Of a stretch of DNA of 8,939 bases, positions 1-6,526 are shown piece after piece. Below the pieces are notes generated by a model. The model was not told the DNA's origin. It saw nothing but the letters and a program-made list of their open reading frames with translations, and made no database searches. Within the stretch, counting starts at the first letter, position 1. Every line of letters starts with the position of its first letter. Both the position numbers and the translations under genes were made by a program. The stretch is from Deltaproteobacteria bacterium (GTDB taxonomy: Bacteria > Desulfobacterota > Desulfobacteria > Desulfobacterales > Desulfobacteraceae): NCBI GenBank assembly GCA_019314105.1, contig JAFCZY010000049.1:1-8939 (forward strand). Direction: 5' to 3'.

Positions 1-1905
1 TTTGCTTCTTGTCGGATGCCTCAGCTTTCTCAACGCTTTTGCCTCAATCTGACGAATACGCTCTCTTGTCACAGTAAAATCCTTTCCAACTTCTTCTAGA
101 GTATGGTCTGATTTTTCGCCGATACCAAACCGCATCCGAAGAACTTTTTCCTCCCGTGGTGTCAAAGTGGCAAGAATCTTCCTGGTTTGCTCTGCCAAGC
201 TGAAATCAATGGCTGCATCCGAGGGAATGGAAAACTTCTTGTCTTCGATAAAATCACCAAGATGACTATCTTCTTCTTCTCCAATAGGCGTTTCAAGAGA
301 GATAGGTTCTTTGGCAATTTTTAATACCCGTCTAACTTTTTCAATAGGAATTTCCATCTTTTGGGCAATTTCTTCCGGTGACGGCTCCTTCCCCATTTCC
401 TGTACAAGGTATCGTGATGTCCGAATCAGCTTATTTATGGTTTCAATCATATGAACGGGAATCCGAATGGTTCTGGCCTGATCTGCAATCGCTCTTGTGA
501 TGGCCTGCCTGATCCACCATGTGGCATATGTAGAAAATTTATATCCTCTTCTGTATTCAAATTTATCGACCGCCTTCATCAAGCCGATATTGCCTTCCTG
601 GATTAAGTCAAGGAATTGTAATCCTCTGTTCGTATATTTTTTTGCAATACTGACCACCAGTCTTAAATTTGCTCTCACCAGTTCTCTTTTTGCGAAATCG
701 GCATTTCTGCGCCCTTTGTTGACACAGTCAGTAATCTGTTTTAGAATCCTGGAATCCCCTTTGATTTCATTTTTTCTCCAAGCAACCTGGGTTAGAAGGG
801 AATTAATATCCTGATATAATATTACCGCTCGCTCCTTTTTAATATCAGACTTGGATGATGCCCACTTTGCAAATATTTTTTTATCAGAGAGTTGATCGAA
901 CATTTTTTGGGGTTTAACATTAAAAGTCTTGGCGCATTTTCCAAACAGATCATCAACTTTGTCAAACCAATCAATGGTATTTTTAATATTTTTTTCAATA
1001 TTATCAATAACATTGGACTCAAACCGCCATCTTTTTAATTCCGTAAATATAACTTCCGTGTTCTCAAATATTTCTTTGGAAAAGGTTTCATATTTTTTAG
1101 ATCCTTTTTTCTCTTGAAGCAATAGATCTCTTTTATTTAAGTTTTCCTGATGAATGCCTTTTATTATTTTTATAGAATTTAAAAATTTTTCCTGCTTGGA
1201 AACCTCATCGACGACCCCATCCCCTTCATCCACATCCCTTAAAACATGCTTGGGCCGCATAGATTTTTTTTCCATCTTATCTCCATAGATGAAAATTGTA
1301 GATAATGCTATCGGGCAATCCAACATGGCGCGCAAGATATCACGTTCTCCACGCTCAATCTTTTTGGCAATTTCAATCTCACCTTCACGGCTGAGCAACG
1401 TAACCATCCCCATTTCTTTAAGGTACATTTTCACAGGATCAGTCACCGCACCAAATTCAATATCCGAACGGGGTTTTTTAGAAAGAATAAGATCTTTAAC
1501 TAATTTTTCCTTTGCTTTTTTTTCATTTTCTTTTTGTGATAATTTTTTGGTTTTGCCTTTAGCGATTTTTTTAGTAGTTTTCTTAGCCGCAGTTTTCTTA
1601 ACCGCAGTTTTCTTAGGTGCAGTTTTCTTAGGTGCAGTTTTCTTAGGTGCAGTTTTCTTAGGTGCAGTTTTCTTAGCAGCCTTTTTTGTTTTTTCTTTTT
1701 CCTTATCTACAAGCTTAATCCCAAGCTCTTTAAATTGCACAACAATATCTTCAATCTGATCCAATGATTTTAAATCATCGGACATTGCATCATTAATTTC
1801 AGCAAAAGAGAGAGAACCATTTTTTTCACCTTTTTTAACAAGTTTTTGTAATTCTTTCTTGCTAATCATTACATTCTCTCCAGATTTATTTGTCTTACCT
1901 GCCAT
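1..1905 (-). CDS. rpoD: RNA polymerase primary sigma factor RpoD (sigma-70), 3' end cut by window edge
   Basis: Primary sigma factor: directs core RNA polymerase to housekeeping promoters. 635 codons are visible with no stop; the last residues (RHPTRSK) match the usual C-terminus, so only a few residues are missing. Order seen: region 1.1-like N-terminus (about 1-75), a Lys-rich repeat linker (about 76-115), region 1.2 starting at [11 protein letters not shown] (about 156), a non-conserved insert (about 216-385), region 2 with [13 protein letters not shown] (about 411) and the -10-reading [19 protein letters not shown], region 3 (about 490-570), and the region 4.2 helix-turn-helix with [27 protein letters not shown]. 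The start is an ATG preceded by GGGAGG at 6 nt spacing, 24 nt after the dnaG stop, so the two genes are very probably co-transcribed. Identity is certain; only the linker is unusual. Confidence 0.98.
   Translation of the reverse strand, partial: MAGKTNKSGENVMISKKELQKLVKKGEKNGSLSFAEINDAMSDDLKSLDQIEDIVVQFKELGIKLVDKEKEKTKKAAKKTAPKKTAPKKTAPKKTAPKKTAVKKTAAKKTTKKIAKGKTKKLSQKENEKKAKEKLVKDLILSKKPRSDIEFGAVTDPVKMYLKEMGMVTLLSREGEIEIAKKIERGERDILRAMLDCPIALSTIFIYGDKMEKKSMRPKHVLRDVDEGDGVVDEVSKQEKFLNSIKIIKGIHQENLNKRDLLLQEKKGSKKYETFSKEIFENTEVIFTELKRWRFESNVIDNIEKNIKNTIDWFDKVDDLFGKCAKTFNVKPQKMFDQLSDKKIFAKWASSKSDIKKERAVILYQDINSLLTQVAWRKNEIKGDSRILKQITDCVNKGRRNADFAKRELVRANLRLVVSIAKKYTNRGLQFLDLIQEGNIGLMKAVDKFEYRRGYKFSTYATWWIRQAITRAIADQARTIRIPVHMIETINKLIRTSRYLVQEMGKEPSPEEIAQKMEIPIEKVRRVLKIAKEPISLETPIGEEEDSHLGDFIEDKKFSIPSDAAIDFSLAEQTRKILATLTPREEKVLRMRFGIGEKSDHTLEEVGKDFTVTRERIRQIEAKALRKLRHPTRSK
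1574..1680 (-). repeat. 15-bp tandem repeat encoding a (KKTAP)n linker in RpoD
   Basis: Seven consecutive 15-bp units are seen. Four (1604-1663) are identical copies of gcagttttcttaggt on the plus strand; the flanking three differ at one to three bases. Read in the rpoD frame they give A/P/V-KKTA repeats, followed by more Lys-rich sequence ([12 protein letters not shown]). The unit is a multiple of three, so copy-number change would lengthen or shorten the linker without breaking the frame. It lies between regions 1.1 and 1.2 of the sigma factor. This is a coding minisatellite, not a CRISPR: there are no spacers. Confidence 0.95.
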
Positions 1906-1929
1906 AAAATGCCTCCCAAAGGCTTAAAG

Positions 1930-3699
1930 TTAGAACCGATCATGTAATTGCTGAATTTCTGCCTGCTTTTGCTTCAACAGATCCATCAAATCAGAATCAC
2001 AGCCCTTTTCCGCACTTATAATTTTACTATTTAAAGTGTTTTCCTGTTTTGTTCTTACTCTTATGATTCTATTCATTAAAGACAGAGCTGTTTTACGAAT
2101 ATCTTCTAAAAAAAAATCATCTATAACATAAGAGGCGATAAGTTCCTGGTCCTCGTTCTTTTCCATTCTTGCCATAACATCTGTGATGAAGGCTTTTTTA
2201 GCGGGATCCACACTTATAATTTTCTTTGCTATGCGCTTTAGTTTTTCAGAATAAAAACACTCTAAAACTTCTCTATTTTTTATTTCATCTATGATTTCAG
2301 GATAATTCAGCATCAGTGAAATCATTTGTTCTTCTCTTCGATCAGATTCCAGCTTATCATCATCTTTTTTTTCATCTATCAAAGATGACCTTTTCGCAGT
2401 ACGGTTTAAATAGAGTTCTCTGACCTTCTCCAAAACTGCTTTTTCATCTATATTCAATGTTTCGGCAAGCTCTTTTACATATAAAGATCTTAATGCGCTA
2501 TCCTGAATCAAAATTAACTGCTGTTTCATATCATCTAAAATTCTGATCCGTCCCTCAACAGACAGCCCGTGTGTATCAATAGAAACCTGTAAAAGAAATT
2601 GCATGATGGTTTTGGCATTTTTTGCCAGTTTGTTAAATGCTTCGTGTCCATGTTTTACCACATAAGAATCCGGATCATTCCCTTCCGGGAGTACAAGTAT
2701 CCTTGTATCAACTCCCTCTTTCAGGAAAATTTTAATACTTCTTTTTGCTGCATTGATTCCGGCAGCATCAGAATCAAATACAAGCACCATCCTGGAAGCA
2801 TATCCTTTAAGTATCCTCACATGATCTGGTGTTAGTGCAGTGCCAAGACTGGCCACAGTGTTTTTAATACCGTGTTGATAGAGTGACAAAAAATCAAAAT
2901 AACCCTCGACAATATAAACAAATCCTTCCTGCCTGCAAAATTGTTTGGCTGCATGAAGGCCGTAAAGAATACGACTTTTATTATATACAGGTGTTTCAGG
3001 AGAATTCATATATTTAGGCATGGCATCATCCATCACTCTGCCGCCAAACCCCGCTACCTGCATATTCACATCAAAAATAGGAAACATGATCCGGTTTCTG
3101 AACCGGTCATAATACCCGGTCTTTTGTTTTCTTTCCAAAATCAAACCGCTTTGAACGGCAATATTTTTAGAAATTTTTCGCTCTTTTAAAACCTTAACAA
3201 TGGCGTCCCAGTTGTCAGGAGCAAACCCCAGTCTGAACTGCTGAATACTATCTTCAGAAATATCTCTTTGTTTTAAGTATTTGCTTGCCTTATCCTCGGG
3301 ATTTGATTTTTTTAACACATCAAAATAAACCCCCATAACGGTTTTGTTTAACCGGAACAACCCCTCTTTAAGGTGAAGTTCTCTTTTTTTTGCAGGATCA
3401 ATTTCTTTTGTTTCAATGGTTATATTATACCTGCGAGCCAGCATTTTTGCCGCTTCAGGAAAAGTAATCCCGTGATATTTCATGACAAAAGACAATACAT
3501 TCCCCCCTGCAGCACAACCGAAACAATGGAAGATCTGCTTGCTTGTATTGACAGAAAAAGAGGGGGTCTTTTCAGAATGAAAGGGACATAAACCAAAAAA
3601 GTTCCTTCCGGATTTTTTTAAAATGACGGTCTCTGAAATGACATCAACAATATCTGAAGTATTTAGAATCTCTGAAATTTTTTCTTCAGGAATATACAT
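1930..3699 (-). CDS. dnaG: DNA primase DnaG
   Basis: Synthesises the RNA primers for replication, acting with the DnaB helicase at the fork. 589 residues, normal for the family. The N-terminal CHC2 zinc-binding domain has C38-x2-H41 and C59-x2-C62 (CPFH...HCFGC). The catalytic core follows with YDRFRNRIMFPI (about 197-208) and a TOPRIM domain carrying the acidic residues of VEGYFD (E265, D269) and VFDSDAAG (D309, D311). The divergent C-terminal part (about 440-589) fits the helicase-interacting domain. The chosen ATG gives the expected start (PEEKISEILNTSDIVDVI). Its Shine-Dalgarno is poor: GGAG lies about 14 nt upstream, which could mean modest translation. rpoD follows after 24 nt. rpsU, a frequent upstream partner, is absent; hisA is 95 nt upstream instead. 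Confidence 0.98.
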   Translation of the reverse strand: MYIPEEKISEILNTSDIVDVISETVILKKSGRNFFGLCPFHSEKTPSFSVNTSKQIFHCFGCAAGGNVLSFVMKYHGITFPEAAKMLARRYNITIETKEIDPAKKRELHLKEGLFRLNKTVMGVYFDVLKKSNPEDKASKYLKQRDISEDSIQQFRLGFAPDNWDAIVKVLKERKISKNIAVQSGLILERKQKTGYYDRFRNRIMFPIFDVNMQVAGFGGRVMDDAMPKYMNSPETPVYNKSRILYGLHAAKQFCRQEGFVYIVEGYFDFLSLYQHGIKNTVASLGTALTPDHVRILKGYASRMVLVFDSDAAGINAAKRSIKIFLKEGVDTRILVLPEGNDPDSYVVKHGHEAFNKLAKNAKTIMQFLLQVSIDTHGLSVEGRIRILDDMKQQLILIQDSALRSLYVKELAETLNIDEKAVLEKVRELYLNRTAKRSSLIDEKKDDDKLESDRREEQMISLMLNYPEIIDEIKNREVLECFYSEKLKRIAKKIISVDPAKKAFITDVMARMEKNEDQELIASYVIDDFFLEDIRKTALSLMNRIIRVRTKQENTLNSKIISAEKGCDSDLMDLLKQKQAEIQQLHDRF

Positions 3700-3744
3700 C
3701 TTGGCGGCGCTGACTCCAAAATTTAACGGTTATGCACGTAAAAT

Positions 3745-3772
3745 AAGCTAAGTATTTAAAATCACATGTCAA
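3745..3772 (-). promoter_or_regulatory. Candidate sigma-70 promoter for dnaG-rpoD
   Basis: On the minus strand a perfect TTGACA (3767-3772) is followed after 16 bp by TAGCTT (3745-3750), a weak -10 box. It lies in the 95-nt gap between hisA and dnaG, so dnaG-rpoD may have its own transcription start in addition to read-through from the his genes. Only the -35 box is convincing. Confidence 0.35.
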
Positions 3773-3794
3773 TAATTATCTTTAGGGATAATTG

Positions 3795-4517
3795 TTATTT
3801 TGAAATCCCAATAGCCTCTTTTAAATCAAGGCTTCCTTCATAAAGGGCTCTACCGGTAATAACACCGGTCACACCTTTATTTTCTATTTCAAGAAGGTTT
3901 TTAATATCCTGAAGTGTACTGACCCCGCCGGATGCCACAATGGGAATTGAAACTGCGTCTGCCAGGGCTGCGGTTTCTTCAATATTCGGCCCTGTCTGCA
4001 TGCCATCCCGGTGAATATCAGTAAAATTGATTGCCGCAACACCGCAGGATTCAAACTCCTTTGCAAGATCAATGGCGCGGGTTTCAGATGTCCGGCTCCA
4101 GCCTTCAACGGCAACCATACCATCTCTGGCATCAATTCCAACGACAATTTTACCTTGAAATTGTTGGCAGGCATCTTTGACAAGGCCTGGATTATAGAGC
4201 GCTTCGCTGCCAATAATGACTTTTGAAACGCCTGCATCAACATACATTTCAATGGTTGCAAGGTCTCGGATGCCGCCCCCCACTTGTATGGGAACATTAA
4301 TCCCTGCCAAAATATCCCGGATGGTTTGAAGGTTCTTTACTTGTTTTGCGAAGGCACCGTCAAGATCTATAACATGAATAAGAGAGGCGCCTTGAGATTC
4401 CCACCTTTGGGCCATTTTTACGGGATCATCCGAATAATGAGTGGTCTCTTCCATCCGGCCCTGTAACAGTCGGACACATTTGCCTTGTTTAATATCAACA
4501 GCAGGTATAATTATCAT
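3795..4517 (-). CDS. hisA: Phosphoribosylformimino-AICAR-phosphate (ProFAR) isomerase HisA
   Basis: Catalyses the Amadori isomerisation of ProFAR to PRFAR, the fourth step of histidine synthesis, in the cytoplasm. 240 residues, the usual length of this (beta/alpha)8 barrel. Visible are the N-terminal strand IIPAVDIKQGKCVRL with the catalytic Asp (D8), the second catalytic Asp in VGIDARDG (D129), and the two half-barrel phosphate-binding loops VGGGIRD (79-85) and ASGGVS (195-200). VIDLDGA (49-55) is also typical. The start ATG has a close, short GGAAG upstream. It lies 55 nt after hisB and is probably co-transcribed. hisH and hisF, commonly flanking hisA, are not here. HisF is a paralogue, but the MIIIPAVD start and VGID...G motif favour HisA. 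Confidence 0.97.
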   Translation of the reverse strand: MIIIPAVDIKQGKCVRLLQGRMEETTHYSDDPVKMAQRWESQGASLIHVIDLDGAFAKQVKNLQTIRDILAGINVPIQVGGGIRDLATIEMYVDAGVSKVIIGSEALYNPGLVKDACQQFQGKIVVGIDARDGMVAVEGWSRTSETRAIDLAKEFESCGVAAINFTDIHRDGMQTGPNIEETAALADAVSIPIVASGGVSTLQDIKNLLEIENKGVTGVITGRALYEGSLDLKEAIGISK

Positions 4518-4572
4518 TGACTTCCACTATATTTTTTATAAATTCATTAACCATTTGGTTTGTGTAAACCAA

Positions 4573-5163
4573 TTACAATAGCGTTCCCTTGCTGGACAGG
4601 GCACCGGAAATATTTTTATCAATTCTGGTGGCCATATGCAAAGATCTTCCGAAGGCCTTGAAAATTGATTCGAGAACATGATGCTCATTTACGCCATAGC
4701 ACGCATTAATATGAAGATTAAATGCACCTTGAACACAAAAGGATTGAAAAAATTCTTTGGCAAGATAGGTATCAAATTTTCCTTTTACTCTAAGGTTATC
4801 TGGAAAATTATAGACAAGATACGGCCGATTTGACAGATCTATTGTAACCTTGGACAAGGCATCATCCATAGGCACACTGCTGTCACCAAACCGGACTATT
4901 CGCTTTTTATTTTCAAGTATTTTTAAAAGCGCCTGCCCAAGGACCAACCCGACATCTTCTACCGTATGATGATAATCAACATCAAGATCTCCCGTGGCAT
5001 TCATTTCAAGATCAAAAAAACCGTGAACGCAAAAAGCAGTCAGCATATGATCAAAAAAAGGAATTCCGGTTGAAATATCAACTTTTCCTGAACCATCTAA
5101 ATTAAAATGGACATTTATTTCCGTCTCTTTTGTTTTTCGGGAAACGCTCGTCTTTCGATCCAT
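4573..5163 (-). CDS. hisB: Imidazoleglycerol-phosphate dehydratase HisB (monofunctional)
   Basis: Dehydrates imidazoleglycerol phosphate to imidazoleacetol phosphate in histidine synthesis. It is a Mn-dependent enzyme that forms a 24-mer in known family members. 196 residues, matching the monofunctional bacterial type with no fused histidinol-phosphatase domain. Metal-binding motifs are intact: FFDHML (D38, H39), DYHHTVED (H65, H66, E69) and NEHHVLESIFKAFGRSL (H161, H162, E165). The ATG has AAGGA at 7 nt spacing. It is the first gene of the minus-strand his-dnaG-rpoD series and has a strong promoter and a hairpin-bearing leader upstream. Confidence 0.98.
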   Translation of the reverse strand: MDRKTSVSRKTKETEINVHFNLDGSGKVDISTGIPFFDHMLTAFCVHGFFDLEMNATGDLDVDYHHTVEDVGLVLGQALLKILENKKRIVRFGDSSVPMDDALSKVTIDLSNRPYLVYNFPDNLRVKGKFDTYLAKEFFQSFCVQGAFNLHINACYGVNEHHVLESIFKAFGRSLHMATRIDKNISGALSSKGTLL

Positions 5164-5181
5164 AAGAAAATCCTTGAATTG

Positions 5182-5192
5182 CGGTTAAACCG
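5182..5192. promoter_or_regulatory. Palindrome CGGTTAAACCG in the hisB leader
   Basis: A perfect 5-bp inverted repeat around a single central base, located between the predicted hisB transcription start and its ribosome-binding site. It abuts the larger inverted repeat at 5193-5210. It could be a protein operator or a second RNA stem; nothing in the sequence decides which. Confidence 0.45.
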
Positions 5193-5210
5193 GTATGAGC
5201 CAACTCATAC
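5193..5210. promoter_or_regulatory. Inverted repeat / leader hairpin GTATGAG-CCAA-CTCATAC
   Basis: A perfect 7-bp inverted repeat with a 4-base centre. In the predicted hisB transcript it lies about 25 nt after the start point and about 30 nt before the start codon. There is no U-run behind it, so it does not look like an intrinsic terminator. An operator for a repressor or a leader stem that affects translation or stability are both possible. Confidence 0.5.
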
Positions 5211-5241
5211 ATGAATAAAATTCAATAAAAATGAATCTTTA

Positions 5242-5270
5242 ATGATACATAAATCAAAAAATTTTGTCAA
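5242..5270 (-). promoter_or_regulatory. Sigma-70 promoter of hisB
   Basis: On the minus strand, a perfect -35 TTGACA (5265-5270), a 17-bp spacer and a -10 TATCAT (5242-5247). The predicted start is near 5235, giving a leader of about 70 nt before hisB. The spacer is AT-rich. This is the best promoter in the window. Confidence 0.75.
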
Positions 5271-5293
5271 ATATTTTATTTTGCTTCGATTAT
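5264..5293 (+). promoter_or_regulatory. Candidate divergent promoter for the 5376 gene
   Basis: TTGTCA (5264-5269) and GATTAT (5288-5293) with an 18-bp spacer. The -35 box overlaps the hisB -35 box on the other strand (TTTGTCAAA is nearly symmetric), so the two polymerase sites would exclude each other. The -10 is only fair, and an alternative -10 TATAAC at 5333-5338 lacks a good -35. Confidence 0.35.
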
Positions 5294-5375
5294 ATAAATG
5301 TATCCTTTATTATGGATCAAAATTCGTTTATATATAACGATACTAACCAATAACAAAAATCAAAAGGATGGGATT

Positions 5376-5807
5376 ATGGGACACCAGGATAAAGGACATT
5401 TTGCAGCAAAACATGAAGACAAACAAATCAATAAAACCATAGCTGAAAAAATACGAGCATTGTCCGATAATAATTGCCTTAGTTGTGCTTCAGCCCATCG
5501 GGCTGGAAAAGCACTGAATATATCTCCATCTGAAATCGGAGTACAGACAGATCTTTTAGAATATCGAATTGCAGAATGTCAGCTTGGATTATTTGGATAT
5601 AGTGATGGAGAAAAAAGAATTAATCCGAATATTGTCATTTCTTCTGATTTAAATGAACAACTGGACAAGATCAGCAAAGACGGCAGGATATCGTGTCTGG
5701 AATGCTGGAATATTGCAAAAAAGCTGAAAATTAAAAAGCTTGATGTCGGGTCGGCCTGTGAGAAAAAAAACATTCGAATTAAACCCTGTCAATTGGGTGC
5801 TTTTTAA
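5376..5807 (+). CDS. Conserved protein of two tandem Cys-containing helical repeats, function unknown
   Basis: 143 residues and soluble, with no signal peptide or membrane segment. The protein is an internal duplication. Repeat 1 (about 22-73) and repeat 2 (about 92-143) share the pattern L/ISC-x(2)-(A/C)-x(3)-(A/G)K-x-L-x-I, then an x-VG/IG step, then I-x(3)-CQLG-x-F. Paired cysteines are C37/C107 and C68/C138; extra ones are C34, C110 and C128. The leading MGHQDKGHFAAKH segment is His/Lys-rich. The repeat pattern could be a small helix-turn-helix-like fold or a metal-binding unit, but this is inference. From memory, similar two-repeat proteins occur as hypotheticals in deltaproteobacteria. 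The start at 5376 has AAGGA at 7 nt. The frame is open back to an ATG at 5298, but that stretch is promoter-like. Divergent from hisB and convergent with the release-factor-like gene. Confidence 0.85.
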   Translation: MGHQDKGHFAAKHEDKQINKTIAEKIRALSDNNCLSCASAHRAGKALNISPSEIGVQTDLLEYRIAECQLGLFGYSDGEKRINPNIVISSDLNEQLDKISKDGRISCLECWNIAKKLKIKKLDVGSACEKKNIRIKPCQLGAF

Positions 5808-5829
5808 ATATTTAGTGTTGATTGACCCT

Positions 5830-5854
5830 GATTTCAACCGTTTGGATTAAAATC
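5830..5854. terminator. Possible weak hairpin between convergent genes
   Basis: GATTTCAACC and GGATTAAAATC can pair around a GTTT loop, with one bulge and one mismatch. It lies in the 45-nt gap between two convergent genes, where a bidirectional terminator is expected. There is no clear U-run on either side, so support is weak. Confidence 0.2.
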
Positions 5855-6209
5855 ATTCAGTTATAGAAAGTTTTTTTTGCGTCTTTCGCTTTCTTCTTTG
5901 CTTTTGTTTTTTTATCTTTTCGATTTTTTTCTGGCTTTTCTCATTCTTACCTGTCATGAATTCTTCTATTTTATCCATAAGATTTCTCAAGGCAAGAAAC
6001 CTGTTTAACTGTTGAGATCTTGCTTTCCCACACTTCACCGATATATTGGTTTTTTTATGTTTAAGAAACACAGCAGAAGATGATTTATTAACCTTTTGTC
6101 CTCCCCTGCCTGCTGATTTGATGAATTTTTCTTCAAGATCTTCTTTTTTGATCCCCAAAGCTTTCATCCTCTTTTCGAGGTCTAATAATTTATCTTCACT
6201 TGGCCCCAT
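5853..6209 (-). CDS. GGQ-containing release-factor-like protein (probable ribosome rescue factor)
   Basis: 118 residues. It carries the peptidyl-tRNA hydrolysis signature of class I release factors, SAGRGGQKVNK (GGQ at 36-38), followed by a segment typical of the RF-1 catalytic domain (SSSAVFLKHKKT, then SVKCGKARSQQLNR). The codon-recognition domains of RF1/RF2 are absent. The C-terminal third is a Lys/Arg-rich tail (about 90-114) like the tail with which ArfB/YaeJ and the mitochondrial C12orf65 (MTRFR) protein engage ribosomes. Inferred role: freeing stalled peptidyl-tRNA from ribosomes. The spacing of the conserved cysteine motif looks closer to C12orf65 than to ArfB. The ATG has AGGAG at 5 nt. 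It overlaps the end of a possible 43-residue ORF and is the last gene of a minus-strand cluster of small genes. Confidence 0.88.
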   Translation of the reverse strand: MGPSEDKLLDLEKRMKALGIKKEDLEEKFIKSAGRGGQKVNKSSSAVFLKHKKTNISVKCGKARSQQLNRFLALRNLMDKIEEFMTGKNEKSQKKIEKIKKQKQRRKRKTQKKLSITE

Positions 6210-6313
6210 TTTACTCCTGTCTTGCCTTCGACGTGATGACTGTCTATAAACTGCAGATTGAATTCGTTATGGCGGCTGCCTTGAACATCCAGTGCCATAG
6301 TGTTGAGTTCCAT
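6182..6313 (-). CDS. Possible 43-residue small protein overlapping the release-factor-like gene
   Basis: ATG at 6313 runs to TAG at 6182, giving 43 residues (begins MELNTMALDVQG, ends VKWGQVKINY). An AAGAGAAG-like ribosome-binding site lies about 5 nt before the ATG. The ORF starts 13 nt after the stop of the 60-residue membrane protein and overlaps the next gene's first 28 nt in another frame, as in translationally coupled operons. It fills the only gap in the cluster. The product is hydrophilic with no motif I recognise. It may be a real small protein, a coupling ORF, or chance. Confidence 0.45.
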   Translation of the reverse strand: MELNTMALDVQGSRHNEFNLQFIDSHHVEGKTGVKWGQVKINY

Positions 6314-6326
6314 AATAACTTCTCTT

Positions 6327-6509
6327 CTATTTTGTGTACAGGAAAAAAGAGGATACAATAATGACCAGTATTAAAATCAACGAGACGACACCGGCTTCGA
6401 CAAGTGATAAGTTTAAGCCTAAGTTTGCATAGAATCCCTGTAATGGGGTTAAAACGGGGTTTATCAAGCCTATAAAATTCTTTCCTGATACAATAGCATA
6501 TTCGATCAT
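6327..6509 (-). CDS. Small single-pass membrane protein, function unknown
   Basis: 60 residues. The C-terminal half (about 37-57, AGVVSLILILVIIVSSFFLY) is a clear transmembrane helix ending in a short TK tail. The N-terminal part (about 1-36) is mildly hydrophobic and may lie along the membrane. There is no cleavable signal peptide. The ATG has AAGGA at 6 nt and sits 17 nt after the stop of the 90-residue gene, so the two are almost certainly co-transcribed. I do not recognise a family. The good ribosome-binding site and tight packing argue that it is a real gene despite its size. Confidence 0.7.
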   Translation of the reverse strand: MIEYAIVSGKNFIGLINPVLTPLQGFYANLGLNLSLVEAGVVSLILILVIIVSSFFLYTK

Positions 6510-6526
6510 GGCCAGTCCTTTCTCTT

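Noticed and set aside
1574..1680. CRISPR-like array
   Set aside because: Units are directly adjacent 15-bp repeats in frame within rpoD, with no spacers.
1289..1759. Plus-strand ORF of 156 residues with repeated LGAVF segments that looks like a repetitive membrane protein
   Set aside because: It is the antisense shadow of rpoD; the repeats are the complement of the lysine-linker minisatellite and there is no matching ribosome-binding site.
3771..3796. AT-rich hairpin at the hisA stop (AATTATC and GATAATT)
   Set aside because: On the hisA transcript it forms only a 7-bp stem with almost no GC and lacks a U-run; too weak to call a terminator.
3884..4297. Minus-strand ORF of 137 residues in another frame
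   Set aside because: It lies wholly inside hisA in an alternative frame, and HisA is intact with all its motifs.
4555..4572. Perfect 7-bp inverted repeat TTGGTTT-GTGT-AAACCAA directly after the hisB stop
   Set aside because: It has low GC and no U-run, so it is not a convincing terminator; it may affect mRNA processing between hisB and hisA, but nothing supports that.
5298..5375. Upstream ATG that would extend the duplicated Cys protein by 26 residues
   Set aside because: The stretch is AT-rich and promoter-like, has no good ribosome-binding site for that ATG, and the ATG at 5376 has AAGGA at 7 nt.
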